Assembly: GCA_900129595.1 (NCBI GenBank)
Contig: FQWG01000015.1
Coordinates: 1-64,000, forward strand
Length of the DNA: 64,000 nt
Source: Flavobacterium frigidimaris
Lineage (GTDB): Bacteria > Bacteroidota > Bacteroidia > Flavobacteriales > Flavobacteriaceae
Reading direction: 5' to 3'
Notes under the pieces: model-generated
Told to the model about the DNA's origin: nothing
Seen by the model: the letters and a program-made list of their open reading frames with translations, nothing else
Database searches by the model: none
Position numbers and translations under genes: made by a program
In this document: one piece after another, positions 51,656-60,863 of the stretch
How positions within the stretch are numbered: the stretch's first letter is position 1
How the letters are laid out: each line of letters opens with the position of its first letter

Positions 51656-53572
51656 ATGAATACAATCGCTGAGCATATTGCAGATTTTTTAAAAGAATAC
51701 CCACCATTTGATAATTTAACTTTTCAGGAATTATCTGATATTGCTACGAATATTCGTGTCATCAATTTAGAGAAACACGCTGTATTATTTCAAATCAATG
51801 ATTTGCTTCATGATAGCTTTTATGTTGTAGCTTCTGGTGTCATAAATTTAACTACAATTGCAGATGCCGAAGAAACTATTATAAACAAATGTCATGAAGG
51901 TGATATTTTTGGCTTACGTCCGTTTTTTGCCAAGAATAACTACATGATGACAGCAAAAGCACGTGAAGAAAGTATTATTTATGCGATTCCAATTGCTGTA
52001 TTCAGACCTTTTGTTGCAAACAATTCAGATGTTTTAAACTTTCTGTTAGAAAATTTTGCAATCAATTCAAGACACGCAAAAGATAATGTAAATTCTAACG
52101 GAAAATTAATTTCTGACACTGCATTCTATGTAGATCAGCAGTCAGAAATGCAATATATTCAATCACTTGCCTATAATACTTCTCCATTAACAACTGAATC
52201 AGACAAGATTATCAAAGATGTTGCAATCCTGATGACAGAATCTATGGTTGATAATATTGTGATTTGCGAAAAAAACAATCCAATTGGTATTGTAACCAAT
52301 GCTGATTTATCATCAAAAATTGCGACAGGCCGCTATCCTATCACAGAATCAATTGACAAGATTATGTCTTCGCCAGTGGTAACGGTGATTGAAAATGTAT
52401 CATTGGCCGAAGCACAATTGTTGATGCTGAAACATAATGTGACGCATTTATGTGTTACTAAAGATGGTACAAATAAATCTGCTGTTAAAGGAATTATCTC
52501 TGAGCACGATTTAATTGTGGCACAAGCCAGTAATCCAGGTGTTTTGATTAAAGAAATTAAACGCTCTCAGCTTCCAAAAGATCTAAAACAAATACGTGAT
52601 CGTTTGGCTGACCTGATTCAAAATTCGATTCAGAAAAACATTCCTATTTCTCATGTGAGTAATATTGCAAGTGAAATAAATCTGGCGATAATAAAACGTG
52701 CTGTCGAATTGTCTATTTTAGATTTAGGCTCACCTCCTGCCCGATTTGCATGGTTAAGTATTGGTAGTCAGGGACGAAAAGAGCAATTATTACTTACAGA
52801 TCAGGATAGCATTCTGATCTTTGAAGATGTTGCACCTGACAAATACAGAGAAGTAAAAGATTACTTTTTAAGACTGGCAAAAAGAACGACTTCGATCTTA
52901 GAAAAAGTCGGTTACGAATATTGTCCAAACGGACATATGGGAAGTAATATGCTTTGGTGTAAATCATTGACAGACTGGACGAAACAATACAATAGCTGGA
53001 TGAATACTCCAGGTGAAAACAGTAATGATTTGAGTAGTATTTTCTTTGATTATGAAATTGTTTTTGGAGAACCAAAAATTGAAGAAGTAATCGAAAGTGT
53101 TATTTTTAAAAACGCAGTAAATAATACTTTATTCTTTGACTTTTTAGGAAATGATGCTTTAAGGAGAAATTCACCACTGAGCTTTTTCAAAAAGTTTATC
53201 GTAGAAGAAGAAGGTCCTCAGAAAGACAAATTTGATATCAAAACCCGTGCATTGATGCCGTTAATTGATTCTGCACGTTTATTGATTTTGAATGCCAATA
53301 TTAAAGGAATAAAAAACACCTACTTAAGATTCAAGCAATTAGCCATAACAGATTCTAAGAATGCTGAAATATATTTGAGCTGTGCCGAGGCGTTTTTGAC
53401 CTTGTCAAAATTTAGAACTGTTGAAGGATTAAAGAACGATGATTCCGGACAATATATTAATTTGCGAGAAATGTCTAAAACAGACAAAGAAAAGTTAAAA
53501 AATGCCTTAACCCCAATGAGAGACCTTGAGGAACTGATTAAGAGTAAATTTCAACTTACACAATTCTCATAA
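51656..53572 (+). CDS. cNMP-binding / CBS-pair / DUF294 nucleotidyltransferase-like protein
   Basis: 638 residues. The domains in order are a cyclic-nucleotide-binding-type beta roll (about 15-125, LEKHAVLFQINDLLHDSFYVVASGVINL), a CBS pair (about 175-300, ILMTESMVDNIVICEKNNPIGIVTNADL then IMSSPVVTVIENVSLAEAQLLM), a DUF294 nucleotidyltransferase-like domain with GSQGRKEQLLLTDQDSIL (about 368-385) and a helical C-terminal domain. Related proteins are encoded next to acs and acetate permease genes in many bacteria and may uridylylate or sense a nucleotide signal. The DnaQ-like gene follows after two bases. Confidence 0.87.
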   Translation: MNTIAEHIADFLKEYPPFDNLTFQELSDIATNIRVINLEKHAVLFQINDLLHDSFYVVASGVINLTTIADAEETIINKCHEGDIFGLRPFFAKNNYMMTAKAREESIIYAIPIAVFRPFVANNSDVLNFLLENFAINSRHAKDNVNSNGKLISDTAFYVDQQSEMQYIQSLAYNTSPLTTESDKIIKDVAILMTESMVDNIVICEKNNPIGIVTNADLSSKIATGRYPITESIDKIMSSPVVTVIENVSLAEAQLLMLKHNVTHLCVTKDGTNKSAVKGIISEHDLIVAQASNPGVLIKEIKRSQLPKDLKQIRDRLADLIQNSIQKNIPISHVSNIASEINLAIIKRAVELSILDLGSPPARFAWLSIGSQGRKEQLLLTDQDSILIFEDVAPDKYREVKDYFLRLAKRTTSILEKVGYEYCPNGHMGSNMLWCKSLTDWTKQYNSWMNTPGENSNDLSSIFFDYEIVFGEPKIEEVIESVIFKNAVNNTLFFDFLGNDALRRNSPLSFFKKFIVEEEGPQKDKFDIKTRALMPLIDSARLLILNANIKGIKNTYLRFKQLAITDSKNAEIYLSCAEAFLTLSKFRTVEGLKNDDSGQYINLREMSKTDKEKLKNALTPMRDLEELIKSKFQLTQFS

Positions 53573-53574
53573 GT

Positions 53575-54171
53575 ATGCTAGACTGGATTAAAAATATCAA
53601 CAAAGAGTATCCGGATTTCTGGAAAGAATACTTAACTAAATTTGAAACAAAACCGAACCGTTTTGTAGTTTTATCTACAGAAACTTCGGGATTGAACCCT
53701 TCGAAAGATGTTATTTTATCTCTGGGTGCTTTTTCTGTAATTGACGACGGAATTGTTATAAAAGATAATTTTGAAGCCGTTTTACTGCAATACAAATTTT
53801 TGCAGGATAACGGACTTTCGAATGAATTCATCATTGAAAGTAAAATGATCAAAATGCCTGAACCGGATGCTATTGAAGCATTTGTAAATTTTATAGGCAA
53901 TTCTATTTTGGTTGGTCATCATATCAATTTTGATATCGAAATGCTAAATGCCGCTTTAGAACGTCTGGATTGCGGAAGATTAAAAAATGAAGCTTTAGAT
54001 GTCGACATGATGTATCGCAAATTAATGGATATCAACGACAAACAGTTTTCTCTGGACGATCTAAGTGAAATTTATAAAATTCCAAAAAGCGACAGAAACT
54101 CTTCTTCTGAAGACGCTTATAAAATTGCGCTCTTGTTTTTGAAATTAAAATCGAGATTGGGGATTAAGTAA
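53575..54171 (+). CDS. DnaQ/PolC-like 3'-5' exonuclease-fold protein with altered active site
   Basis: 198 residues. The RNase-H-like exonuclease fold is clear from VVLSTETSGLNPSKDVILSLGA, GHHINFDIEMLNAALERL and the final SEDAYKIALLF. In the first motif the expected D-x-E reads S34-T-E36. In the third motif the general-base His of H-x4-D is Asn175 (NSSSED). Asp120 and Asp180 are kept. Two of five key residues are therefore replaced and activity is doubtful. The gene is coupled to the DUF294 gene (two-base gap), a pairing common near acs. Confidence 0.8.
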   Translation: MLDWIKNINKEYPDFWKEYLTKFETKPNRFVVLSTETSGLNPSKDVILSLGAFSVIDDGIVIKDNFEAVLLQYKFLQDNGLSNEFIIESKMIKMPEPDAIEAFVNFIGNSILVGHHINFDIEMLNAALERLDCGRLKNEALDVDMMYRKLMDINDKQFSLDDLSEIYKIPKSDRNSSSEDAYKIALLFLKLKSRLGIK

Positions 54172-54292
54172 AATTTTTAAACCATATAAGTTATTATAAG
54201 GAAATTTAAGTTTAGAATCTCTGCCAAGTATAAAAAGATTAAAATGTCAGACTGAGCGAAGTCGAAGTCTCGCTAAGTGATTCAACGCATTT

Positions 54293-54396
54293 TTGTCATC
54301 CCGAGGAACGAGGGATCTTCGTAGGTAGTTCGACAATTTACAAAAATCACTTTGTGTTAGTTTCTTGTGAAGATCCCTCGTTCCTCGGGATGACAA
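54293..54396. repeat. 28-bp perfect inverted repeat with 48-bp centre
   Basis: Arms at 54293-54320 and 54369-54396 are exact reverse complements and are GC-richer than their surroundings (they contain CCCGAGGAACGAGGGATC). The unit resembles short palindromic mobile or structural repeats of Flavobacteriia rather than a terminator. Confidence 0.65.
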
Positions 54397-54440
54397 GATT
54401 GTGGCTACTTTGACAAAAATCATCTAGATAAAACATATAA

Positions 54441-54471
54441 AAAATGCCTCTTAAAATCTAAGAGGCATTTT
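54441..54471 (-). terminator. Intrinsic terminator of acs
   Basis: 13-base perfect stem (54441-54453 with 54459-54471), AAATC loop and A/T runs on both sides. It lies 21 bases beyond the acs stop. Confidence 0.8.
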
Positions 54472-54491
54472 TATTTCTATTTAGTTCAGAA

Positions 54492-56402
54492 TTAAGAAAT
54501 TCTTTCTTTCATAATCTCTTCTACAATTTCCGGATTTAATAATGTTGAAGTATCTCCAAAATTAGAAAAATCTCCTTCTGCTATTTTACGTAAAATTCTA
54601 CGCATGATTTTTCCTGAACGTGTTTTTGGCAGACCGGAAACAAACTGAATTTTATCCAATTTTGCAATTGGTCCAATGTGGTCAGAAATATACTGATTAA
54701 TTTCTTTTGTTAAGTTAGCTCTGTCTCTGTACTCTCCGGTTTCTTTCAGGATTACAAAACCATACAAAGCATTTCCTTTTATTTCATGTGGGAATCCAAC
54801 AATCGCAGACTCTGCAACTGCAGGATGCTCGTTGATAGCATCTTCAATTGGCGCTGTTCCCAGATTATGTCCTGAAACAATTACAACATCATCTACTCTA
54901 CCCGTAATTCTATAATACCCTACTTCATCTCTTAAAGCGCCGTCTCCTGTAAAATATTTACCCGGGAAAGCAGAGAAATAAGTATCCTTATAACGTTGGT
55001 GATCTCCCCAAATAGTCCTTGCAATTCCTGGCCATGGAAATTTAATACACAAACTACCTACAACTTGATTTCCTTCGATTTCATTGCGTTTTTCATCCAT
55101 TAAAACTGGCTGGATTCCCGGTAATGGCAAAGTCGCATATGTAGGCTTTGTAGGCGTCACAAAAGCAATTGGCGAAATCATGATTCCACCTGTTTCTGTT
55201 TGCCACCATGTATCTACAACGGGACATCTCTTGTCTCCAACGTGGTCATTAAACCAGTGCCACGCCTCTTCGTTGATTGGTTCTCCAACAGATCCAATTA
55301 CTTTTAGCGATTTTAGAGGATATTTTTGGATATAATCTAAACTTTCTTTTGCTAAAGAACGAATTGCTGTTGGTGCTGTATAAAACTGAGTTACTTTATG
55401 TTTTTCGATAATTTCCCAAAAACGGCTGAAATCAGGATAAGACGGAACACCTTCAAAAATTACAGTTGTTCCTCCATTCAATAATGGTCCGTATAATATA
55501 TAAGAGTGACCTGTAATCCAACCGATGTCAGCAGTACACCAGAAAATATCATTTTCTTCATGACTGAAAACATTTTTAAAAGTATAAGCAGTATACACCA
55601 TATATCCGGCTGTGGTATGTACCATTCCTTTTGGTTTTCCTGTTGAACCTGAAGTATACAAAATAAACAAAGGATCTTCAGCATCCATAATCTCAGCAAC
55701 ACTATTATCCAGTGCCTGATCTAATAAAGGCTGCAACCATTCGTCACGTCCTTCTTTCATTTTGATCTGAGTATTGGTTCTTTTTACAACCAATACTTTA
55801 GAAACAGTCGGACAAGTCTCTAATGCTTCGTCTACAATTCCTTTTAGGTCAATGTTTTTGTTTCCTCTGTAACCTCCATCAGAGGTAATTACCATTTTGC
55901 ATTCGCAATCGTTGATCCTTGCAGAAACTGCCGAAGCTGAAAATCCTGCAAAAATAACGGAGTGAATAGCACCAATTCTGGCACATGCCAAAACAGAAAC
56001 AGCTAATTCAGGAATCATTGGTAAATAAATACAAACTCTGTCTCCTTTACGAACACCTTGCTCACGCAAAACATTCGCCATTTTCGAAACTCTTTCGTAA
56101 AGTTCGTTATATGTTATATGTAAAGCACTTTCAGAAGGATCATTCGGTTCAAAAATAATAGCCGTTTTTTCTCCTCTTTTACTTAAGTGTCTATCAATGC
56201 AATTTTTGGTAATGTTAACTTTTGCTTCAGTAAACCATTTCACTTCGGCATCAGCCATATTAAAATCAACTACTTTTTCCCATTGTTGGTACCAGGTAAA
56301 ATTTTCCTCAGCTATCTTCCCCCAAAACTTCCTTGGCTCCCTTATTGACTTATTGTAATGTTTAAAATATTGTTCTAAATTTTCAATTTTATAATAACTC
56401 AT
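54492..56402 (-). CDS. acs: Acetyl-CoA synthetase (AMP-forming)
   Basis: 636 residues from the ATG at 56402. A longer frame from 56489 adds 29 non-conserved residues. ANL-family motifs: ILYTSGSTGKPKGMVHTTAGY (phosphate-binding loop), DTWWQTETGGIMISP, YFTGDGALRDEVGYYRITGRVDDVV, and the C-terminal PKTRSGKIMRRILRK with the acetylatable Lys. It converts acetate, ATP and CoA to acetyl-CoA in the cytoplasm. It is convergent with the DUF294/exonuclease pair, forming the familiar acetate-use neighbourhood. Confidence 0.95.
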   Translation of the reverse strand: MSYYKIENLEQYFKHYNKSIREPRKFWGKIAEENFTWYQQWEKVVDFNMADAEVKWFTEAKVNITKNCIDRHLSKRGEKTAIIFEPNDPSESALHITYNELYERVSKMANVLREQGVRKGDRVCIYLPMIPELAVSVLACARIGAIHSVIFAGFSASAVSARINDCECKMVITSDGGYRGNKNIDLKGIVDEALETCPTVSKVLVVKRTNTQIKMKEGRDEWLQPLLDQALDNSVAEIMDAEDPLFILYTSGSTGKPKGMVHTTAGYMVYTAYTFKNVFSHEENDIFWCTADIGWITGHSYILYGPLLNGGTTVIFEGVPSYPDFSRFWEIIEKHKVTQFYTAPTAIRSLAKESLDYIQKYPLKSLKVIGSVGEPINEEAWHWFNDHVGDKRCPVVDTWWQTETGGIMISPIAFVTPTKPTYATLPLPGIQPVLMDEKRNEIEGNQVVGSLCIKFPWPGIARTIWGDHQRYKDTYFSAFPGKYFTGDGALRDEVGYYRITGRVDDVVIVSGHNLGTAPIEDAINEHPAVAESAIVGFPHEIKGNALYGFVILKETGEYRDRANLTKEINQYISDHIGPIAKLDKIQFVSGLPKTRSGKIMRRILRKIAEGDFSNFGDTSTLLNPEIVEEIMKERIS

Positions 56403-56895
56403 ACGTTTTTGGAATTTTTTTATAAATGTATTAAATATCAGCGTATTCTTAAAATTATTTAATTCATAAATTTTACCAAAAAAAAACACATATTAAAAAA
56501 AATATTGTCTTTTTCTATATATAATACAAATTTTTACTTTTTCGAACAAAAAAGCGTATCGCAAAAAAGGCACAATAAATGAATATCATGCCTTTTATTT
56601 TTAACAATTTCAATAACAATTAATTTTGTAATTCTGCATTACAATGCTTGTTCCTATTTTGAAAATAGTAGCATCTTTATTAATTAAAATGAAACTTCAA
56701 CAAGTATACTTATTACTAAACATACCCCTTCATTAGGGATTAGCTTCACTTAACTTAGTTATTTACAGAAGTTAAGTGAATGCAATATGCATCTATATCC
56801 ATTTTTCTTAATAAGTGCTTACTAATTCAAAATATTACATAAAACAGAGATACAGTGCAAATCCCACATTCGAACGTGTGGTAATTCCCAATTTA
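56403..56895. other. Intergenic region between ilvC and acs
   Basis: 493 bases. Two hairpins are seen: a 12-bp perfect stem (56745-56756 with 56769-56780, TTCACTTAACTT arm) and a shorter one, CCACA/TGTGG, at about 56864-56881 just past the ilvC stop. Neither has a proper U tract, so I do not call them terminators. The acs promoter must be here. No gene was recognised. Confidence 0.5.
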
Positions 56896-58365
56896 TTATC
56901 CAATTTTTTTCATTGCAGTCATTGATTCTCTCAACCATGTTCCTACTTCTTCGATAGGATGTTGACGAATTTCTTTGTTTACTGCAATTAAAATAGCATT
57001 GTCTACTCCGTTAGAAGTTGAGAATGGTTTTCCTATAATGTTAGTTTCAACAGTTTTCATGTATTCAGTCAATAATGGCTTACATGCATGATCGAATAAG
57101 TAACAACCATATTCTGCTGTATCAGAAATAACACGGTTCATTTCGAACAATTTCTTTCTTGCAATTGTGTTTGCGATTAATGGCAATTCGTGTAATGACT
57201 CATAATAAGCTGATTCTTCGATTATACCTGCTTCTGTCATTGTTTCAAAAGCCAATTCTACACCAGCTTTTACCATTGCAATCATCAATACTCCGTTATC
57301 AAAATATTCCTGCTCTGAAATTGGAGCATCTTGTGGAGCTGTTTTCTCAAAATTAGTTTCTCCTGTAGCAGCTCTCCATGTTAATAAATTTTTATCGTCA
57401 TTAGCCCAGTCAATCATCATTGTTCTTGAGAATTCTCCTGAGATAATATCATCCTGGTGTTTTTGGAACAACGGACGCATAATGTCTTTTAATTCTTCTG
57501 CGATTTCGTAAGCCTCAATTTTTGCAGGGTTTGAAAGACGATCCATCATATTCGTAATACCACCATGTTTTAAAGCTTCTGTGATAGTTTCCCATCCGTA
57601 TTGAATTAATTTTGAAGCATAAGCAGGATCGATTCCTTTTTCTACCATTTTATCAAAACATAAAATAGATCCGGTTTGCAATAATCCGCAAAGGATTGTT
57701 TGCTCACCCATTAAATCTGATTTTACTTCAGCTACGAAAGATGATTTCAAAACTCCAGCTTTATGTCCACCAGTTGCTACAGCGTAAGCTTTTGCCTGAT
57801 CTAAACCAAAACCGTTTGGATCATTCTCCGGGTGAACTGCAATAAGTGTTGGTACACCAAATCCTCTTTTATATTCTTCACGAACTTCAGATCCCGGACA
57901 TTTAGGCGCACACATAATAACTGTGATGTCTTTACGAATCTGCATTCCTTCCTCAACAATATTAAAACCGTGAGAATAAGACAAAGTAGATCCTTCTTTC
58001 ATTAATGGCATAATGGCGGTAACTACAGCAGTATGCTGCTTGTCTGGTGTTAAGTTACAAACTAAATCAGCAGTTGGAATTAATTCTTCATAAGTACCTA
58101 CTTTAAATCCGTTTTCAGTAGCATTTTTATAAGAAGCTCTTTTTTCAGCAATTGCATCTGCACGTAAGGCATATGAAATGTCTAAACCAGAATCTCTCAT
58201 GTTTAAACCTTGATTTAAACCTTGTGCACCACAACCTACGATGACAACTTTTTTTCCTGCTAATGCTGAAATTCCGTCTGCAAATTCTGATTGCTCCATA
58301 AATTCGCAAACTCCTAATTGTTCTAATTGTAATCTAAGTGGTAATGTATTGAAATAATTTGCCAT
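56896..58365 (-). CDS. ilvC: Ketol-acid reductoisomerase (class II, long form)
   Basis: 489 residues, the length of the E. coli-type enzyme. The N-terminal Rossmann fold has KKVVIVGCGAQGLNQGLNMRDSGLDISYALR. The metal- and substrate-binding helical domain is duplicated, with VKSDLMGEQTILCGLLQ as the Mg-binding motif. It converts 2-acetolactate and 2-aceto-2-hydroxybutyrate to the dihydroxy acids, using NADPH. It is the last gene of the ilvD-B-N-C set. Confidence 0.95.
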   Translation of the reverse strand: MANYFNTLPLRLQLEQLGVCEFMEQSEFADGISALAGKKVVIVGCGAQGLNQGLNMRDSGLDISYALRADAIAEKRASYKNATENGFKVGTYEELIPTADLVCNLTPDKQHTAVVTAIMPLMKEGSTLSYSHGFNIVEEGMQIRKDITVIMCAPKCPGSEVREEYKRGFGVPTLIAVHPENDPNGFGLDQAKAYAVATGGHKAGVLKSSFVAEVKSDLMGEQTILCGLLQTGSILCFDKMVEKGIDPAYASKLIQYGWETITEALKHGGITNMMDRLSNPAKIEAYEIAEELKDIMRPLFQKHQDDIISGEFSRTMMIDWANDDKNLLTWRAATGETNFEKTAPQDAPISEQEYFDNGVLMIAMVKAGVELAFETMTEAGIIEESAYYESLHELPLIANTIARKKLFEMNRVISDTAEYGCYLFDHACKPLLTEYMKTVETNIIGKPFSTSNGVDNAILIAVNKEIRQHPIEEVGTWLRESMTAMKKIG

Positions 58366-58431
58366 TTTGTTTTTAATATTTAATGAATTGTAAATTATAA
58401 TAATTGAGTTAATAAGTAAGTTAAAATGATA

Positions 58432-58953
58432 CTATTTGAATGTTTCTAATAATGTTGAAATTTCCATTTTTTCTTTAGAAACCGATATTCTTCCCGAACG
58501 TACAAATTGCATAATGCCGTAAGGTTTAAATTTTGCATATAATTCTTCTATTTCTGAACGTCTTCCTGATTTCGAAATCACAAAGAAATCACGGGAAACA
58601 GTAACAATTGTAGATTGGCTGTCTTTGATGATATTCTGAATTTGTTTTTCATCAAACAGCAAACTTGAAGCTATTTTGAATATTGCATTTTCTAAATAAA
58701 TGGTCTCTTCATCTGTATGATAAAATGCTTTTATCACTTCGATTTGCTTCTCTATCTGGCCTACAATATTCTTAACCCATTTTTCTGTTGTTTCTACAAC
58801 AATAATAAATCTGGAAACATTCTCTATTTCTGATTCTGAAACGTTTAGACTTAATATATTAATGTGACGCTTTAAGAATATACCTGATATTCTATTTAGC
58901 AATCCAACATTATTTTCTGAATATACCGATATGGTAAATGTTTTATCTTCCAT
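58432..58953 (-). CDS. ilvN: Acetolactate synthase small (regulatory) subunit
   Basis: 173 residues. An N-terminal ACT domain (TISVYSENNVGLLNRISGIFLKRHINILSLNVSESE) is followed by a second ACT-like C-terminal half (STIVTVSRDFFVISKSGRRSEIEEL). It binds the catalytic subunit and gives valine feedback in related systems. It lies between ilvB and ilvC. The 86-base gap to ilvB holds GTTTCA repeats. Confidence 0.92.
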   Translation of the reverse strand: MEDKTFTISVYSENNVGLLNRISGIFLKRHINILSLNVSESEIENVSRFIIVVETTEKWVKNIVGQIEKQIEVIKAFYHTDEETIYLENAIFKIASSLLFDEKQIQNIIKDSQSTIVTVSRDFFVISKSGRRSEIEELYAKFKPYGIMQFVRSGRISVSKEKMEISTLLETFK

Positions 58954-58971
58954 TTGTTTTTAGTTTATTTT

Positions 58972-59032
58972 GTTTCAGGTTTCACGTTTCAAGCTCTACA
59001 ACTTGAAACAAAATAAACCTGAAACTTGAAAC
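58972..59032. repeat. GTTTCA-type inverted repeats between ilvB and ilvN
   Basis: GTTTCAGGTTTCACGTTTCAAG at the left is opposed by CTTGAAAC, CCTGAAAC and CTTGAAAC units at the right. The core GTTTCAAG / CTTGAAAC (58986-58993, 59002-59009) forms an 8-bp hairpin. It is inside the operon, in the intercistronic gap, where it could affect relative expression of the two subunits. Confidence 0.6.
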
Positions 59033-59039
59033 TTCTTTT

Positions 59040-60818
59040 TTAGCTTAATCTAATTTCAGAAACACAAGCTCCTGTTGGAATCATTGGGAACACATTGTTC
59101 TCTTTCTCTACCATAACTTCCAAGAAATATGAATCTTTTGAAGCCATCATTTCTGCAACAGCAGCATCTAAATCTTCTCTTTGTGTTACTTTTTTAGACT
59201 TGATATAATATCCTTCGGCAATTGCAACAAAATTTGGATTGATCATATTTGTCGAAGCGTATCTGTTGTCAAAAAACAATTCCTGCCACTGACGAACCAT
59301 TCCTAAGAATTCATTGTTTAAGATCACAATTTTTACAGGTACTTTAGTCTGAAAAATAGTTCCTAATTCCTGAATCGTCATCTGGAAACCTCCATCACCA
59401 ATAATAGCCACTACTTCACGATCCGGTCTTCCCATTTTGGCTCCAATTGCAGCCGGCAAAGCAAATCCCATTGTTCCTAAACCTCCGGAAGTTATATTGC
59501 TTTTTGTTGAATTAAATTTCGCATAACGACAAGCAAACATTTGGTGTTGTCCAACGTCAGAAACTATAATAGCATCACCTTTTGAGTGTTTGTTAATCAT
59601 TTCCATGGTTTCACCCATCGAAATACCTTTATTATTGGTTGGGTTTAATTCTTCTTTTATAACAGCATCAAATTCTATTTTATCGAATTCCTTAAATTCA
59701 TTGTGCCATGACTCATGAGAATTCTTTTCGATCAAAGGCAATAGCGCGTTCAAGGCTTCTTTTACATCTCCTAAAACTGCCACTTCCGTTTTTACGTTTT
59801 TATCTACTTCTGCAGGATCAATTTCAAAGTGAATTACTTTTGCCTGTTTTGCATAAGTCTTCAAACTTCCTGTTACACGGTCATCAAAACGCATTCCCAA
59901 TGCAATCAGAACATCACATTCGTTTGTCAGTTTATTGGGTCCGTAATTTCCGTGCATTCCTAACATACCAACGTTTAACGGATGATCTGTTGGCAAAGCT
60001 GACAATCCTAAAATTGTCCAGCCTGCAGGAATTCCTGATTTTTCAATAAAAGCTTTAAGCTGTTCTTCGGCCTGACCAAGAATGATTCCCTGACCAAAAA
60101 CAATAAATGGTTTTTTGGCGCTATTAATCAAAGCTGCAGCTTCGGCTACTTTATCTAATTTTAATTTCGGAACCGGCACATAACTTCTAATTCCGGTGCA
60201 TTTTTCATAACTAAATTCAAACTCATCAAACTGAGCGTTTTTAGTAATATCGATTAATACAGGTCCCGGACGTCCGGAACGTGCGATATAAAAAGCTTTC
60301 GCAATGATTTCAGGAATTTCTGAAGCTTCAGTTACCTGATAATTCCATTTGGTAACCGGAGTCGAAATTCCAATAATATCCGTTTCCTGAAAAGCATCAG
60401 AACCCAACAAATGTTTCCCAACCTGTCCTGTAATACAAACCATTGGTGTAGAATCGATCTGAGCATCTGCAATTCCGGTTACTAAATTTGTAGCTCCGGG
60501 ACCTGAAGTTGCAATTGCAACCCCAACTTTTCCTGTAGCTCTGGCGTAACCTTGCGCCGCGTGCGTTGCACCTTGTTCGTGACGAACTAAAACATGGTGT
60601 AATTGATCCTGAAATTTATATAATTCGTCGTAAACAGGCATTATGGCTCCTCCAGGATATCCGTAAACCAAGTCTACTCCTTCTGCTAATAAACATCTAA
60701 TAACGGCTTCTGCCCCTGATATTTTTATCTTTCCCATTTTGGTATCTTTTTCTTCAATCTCTCCCACAAATGAAGGAGAGTTCAGATCTATATTGTTGTC
60801 TTTCAATAATTCCTTCAT
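59040..60818 (-). CDS. ilvB: Acetolactate synthase large (catalytic) subunit
   Basis: 592 residues. The N-terminal TPP-binding domain has VYGYPGGAIMPVYDEL and HVLVRHEQGATHAAQGYARATGK (catalytic Glu in RHEQ). There is a central FAD-type domain, and a C-terminal GDGGFQMTIQELGTIFQTKVPVKIVILNNEFLGMVRQWQ (GDG...NN motif). It condenses two pyruvates, or pyruvate with 2-oxobutyrate. The N-terminus carries about 30 extra residues (MKELLKDNNIDLN) before the domain, and MGKIKISGAEA could be an alternative start. Confidence 0.95.
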   Translation of the reverse strand: MKELLKDNNIDLNSPSFVGEIEEKDTKMGKIKISGAEAVIRCLLAEGVDLVYGYPGGAIMPVYDELYKFQDQLHHVLVRHEQGATHAAQGYARATGKVGVAIATSGPGATNLVTGIADAQIDSTPMVCITGQVGKHLLGSDAFQETDIIGISTPVTKWNYQVTEASEIPEIIAKAFYIARSGRPGPVLIDITKNAQFDEFEFSYEKCTGIRSYVPVPKLKLDKVAEAAALINSAKKPFIVFGQGIILGQAEEQLKAFIEKSGIPAGWTILGLSALPTDHPLNVGMLGMHGNYGPNKLTNECDVLIALGMRFDDRVTGSLKTYAKQAKVIHFEIDPAEVDKNVKTEVAVLGDVKEALNALLPLIEKNSHESWHNEFKEFDKIEFDAVIKEELNPTNNKGISMGETMEMINKHSKGDAIIVSDVGQHQMFACRYAKFNSTKSNITSGGLGTMGFALPAAIGAKMGRPDREVVAIIGDGGFQMTIQELGTIFQTKVPVKIVILNNEFLGMVRQWQELFFDNRYASTNMINPNFVAIAEGYYIKSKKVTQREDLDAAVAEMMASKDSYFLEVMVEKENNVFPMIPTGACVSEIRLS

Positions 60819-60863
60819 CTTTTTTTGAATTTTGAAATTAAATTTTGAAATTGTAATTGAATA

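Larger units (their letters stand above)
54172..54491. other. Intergenic region between convergent genes with long inverted repeat
   Basis: 320 bases containing the CATATAAG phrase (54181), a GACTGAGCGAAGTCGAAGTC phrase, a 28-bp inverted repeat (54293-54320 with 54369-54396) and the acs terminator. No ORF was supported. Confidence 0.6.

Noticed and set aside
56863..56881. tRNA T-arm-like sequence (TTCGAA) near the ilvC end
   Set aside because: The flanking bases cannot form the rest of a tRNA. It is only a short hairpin.
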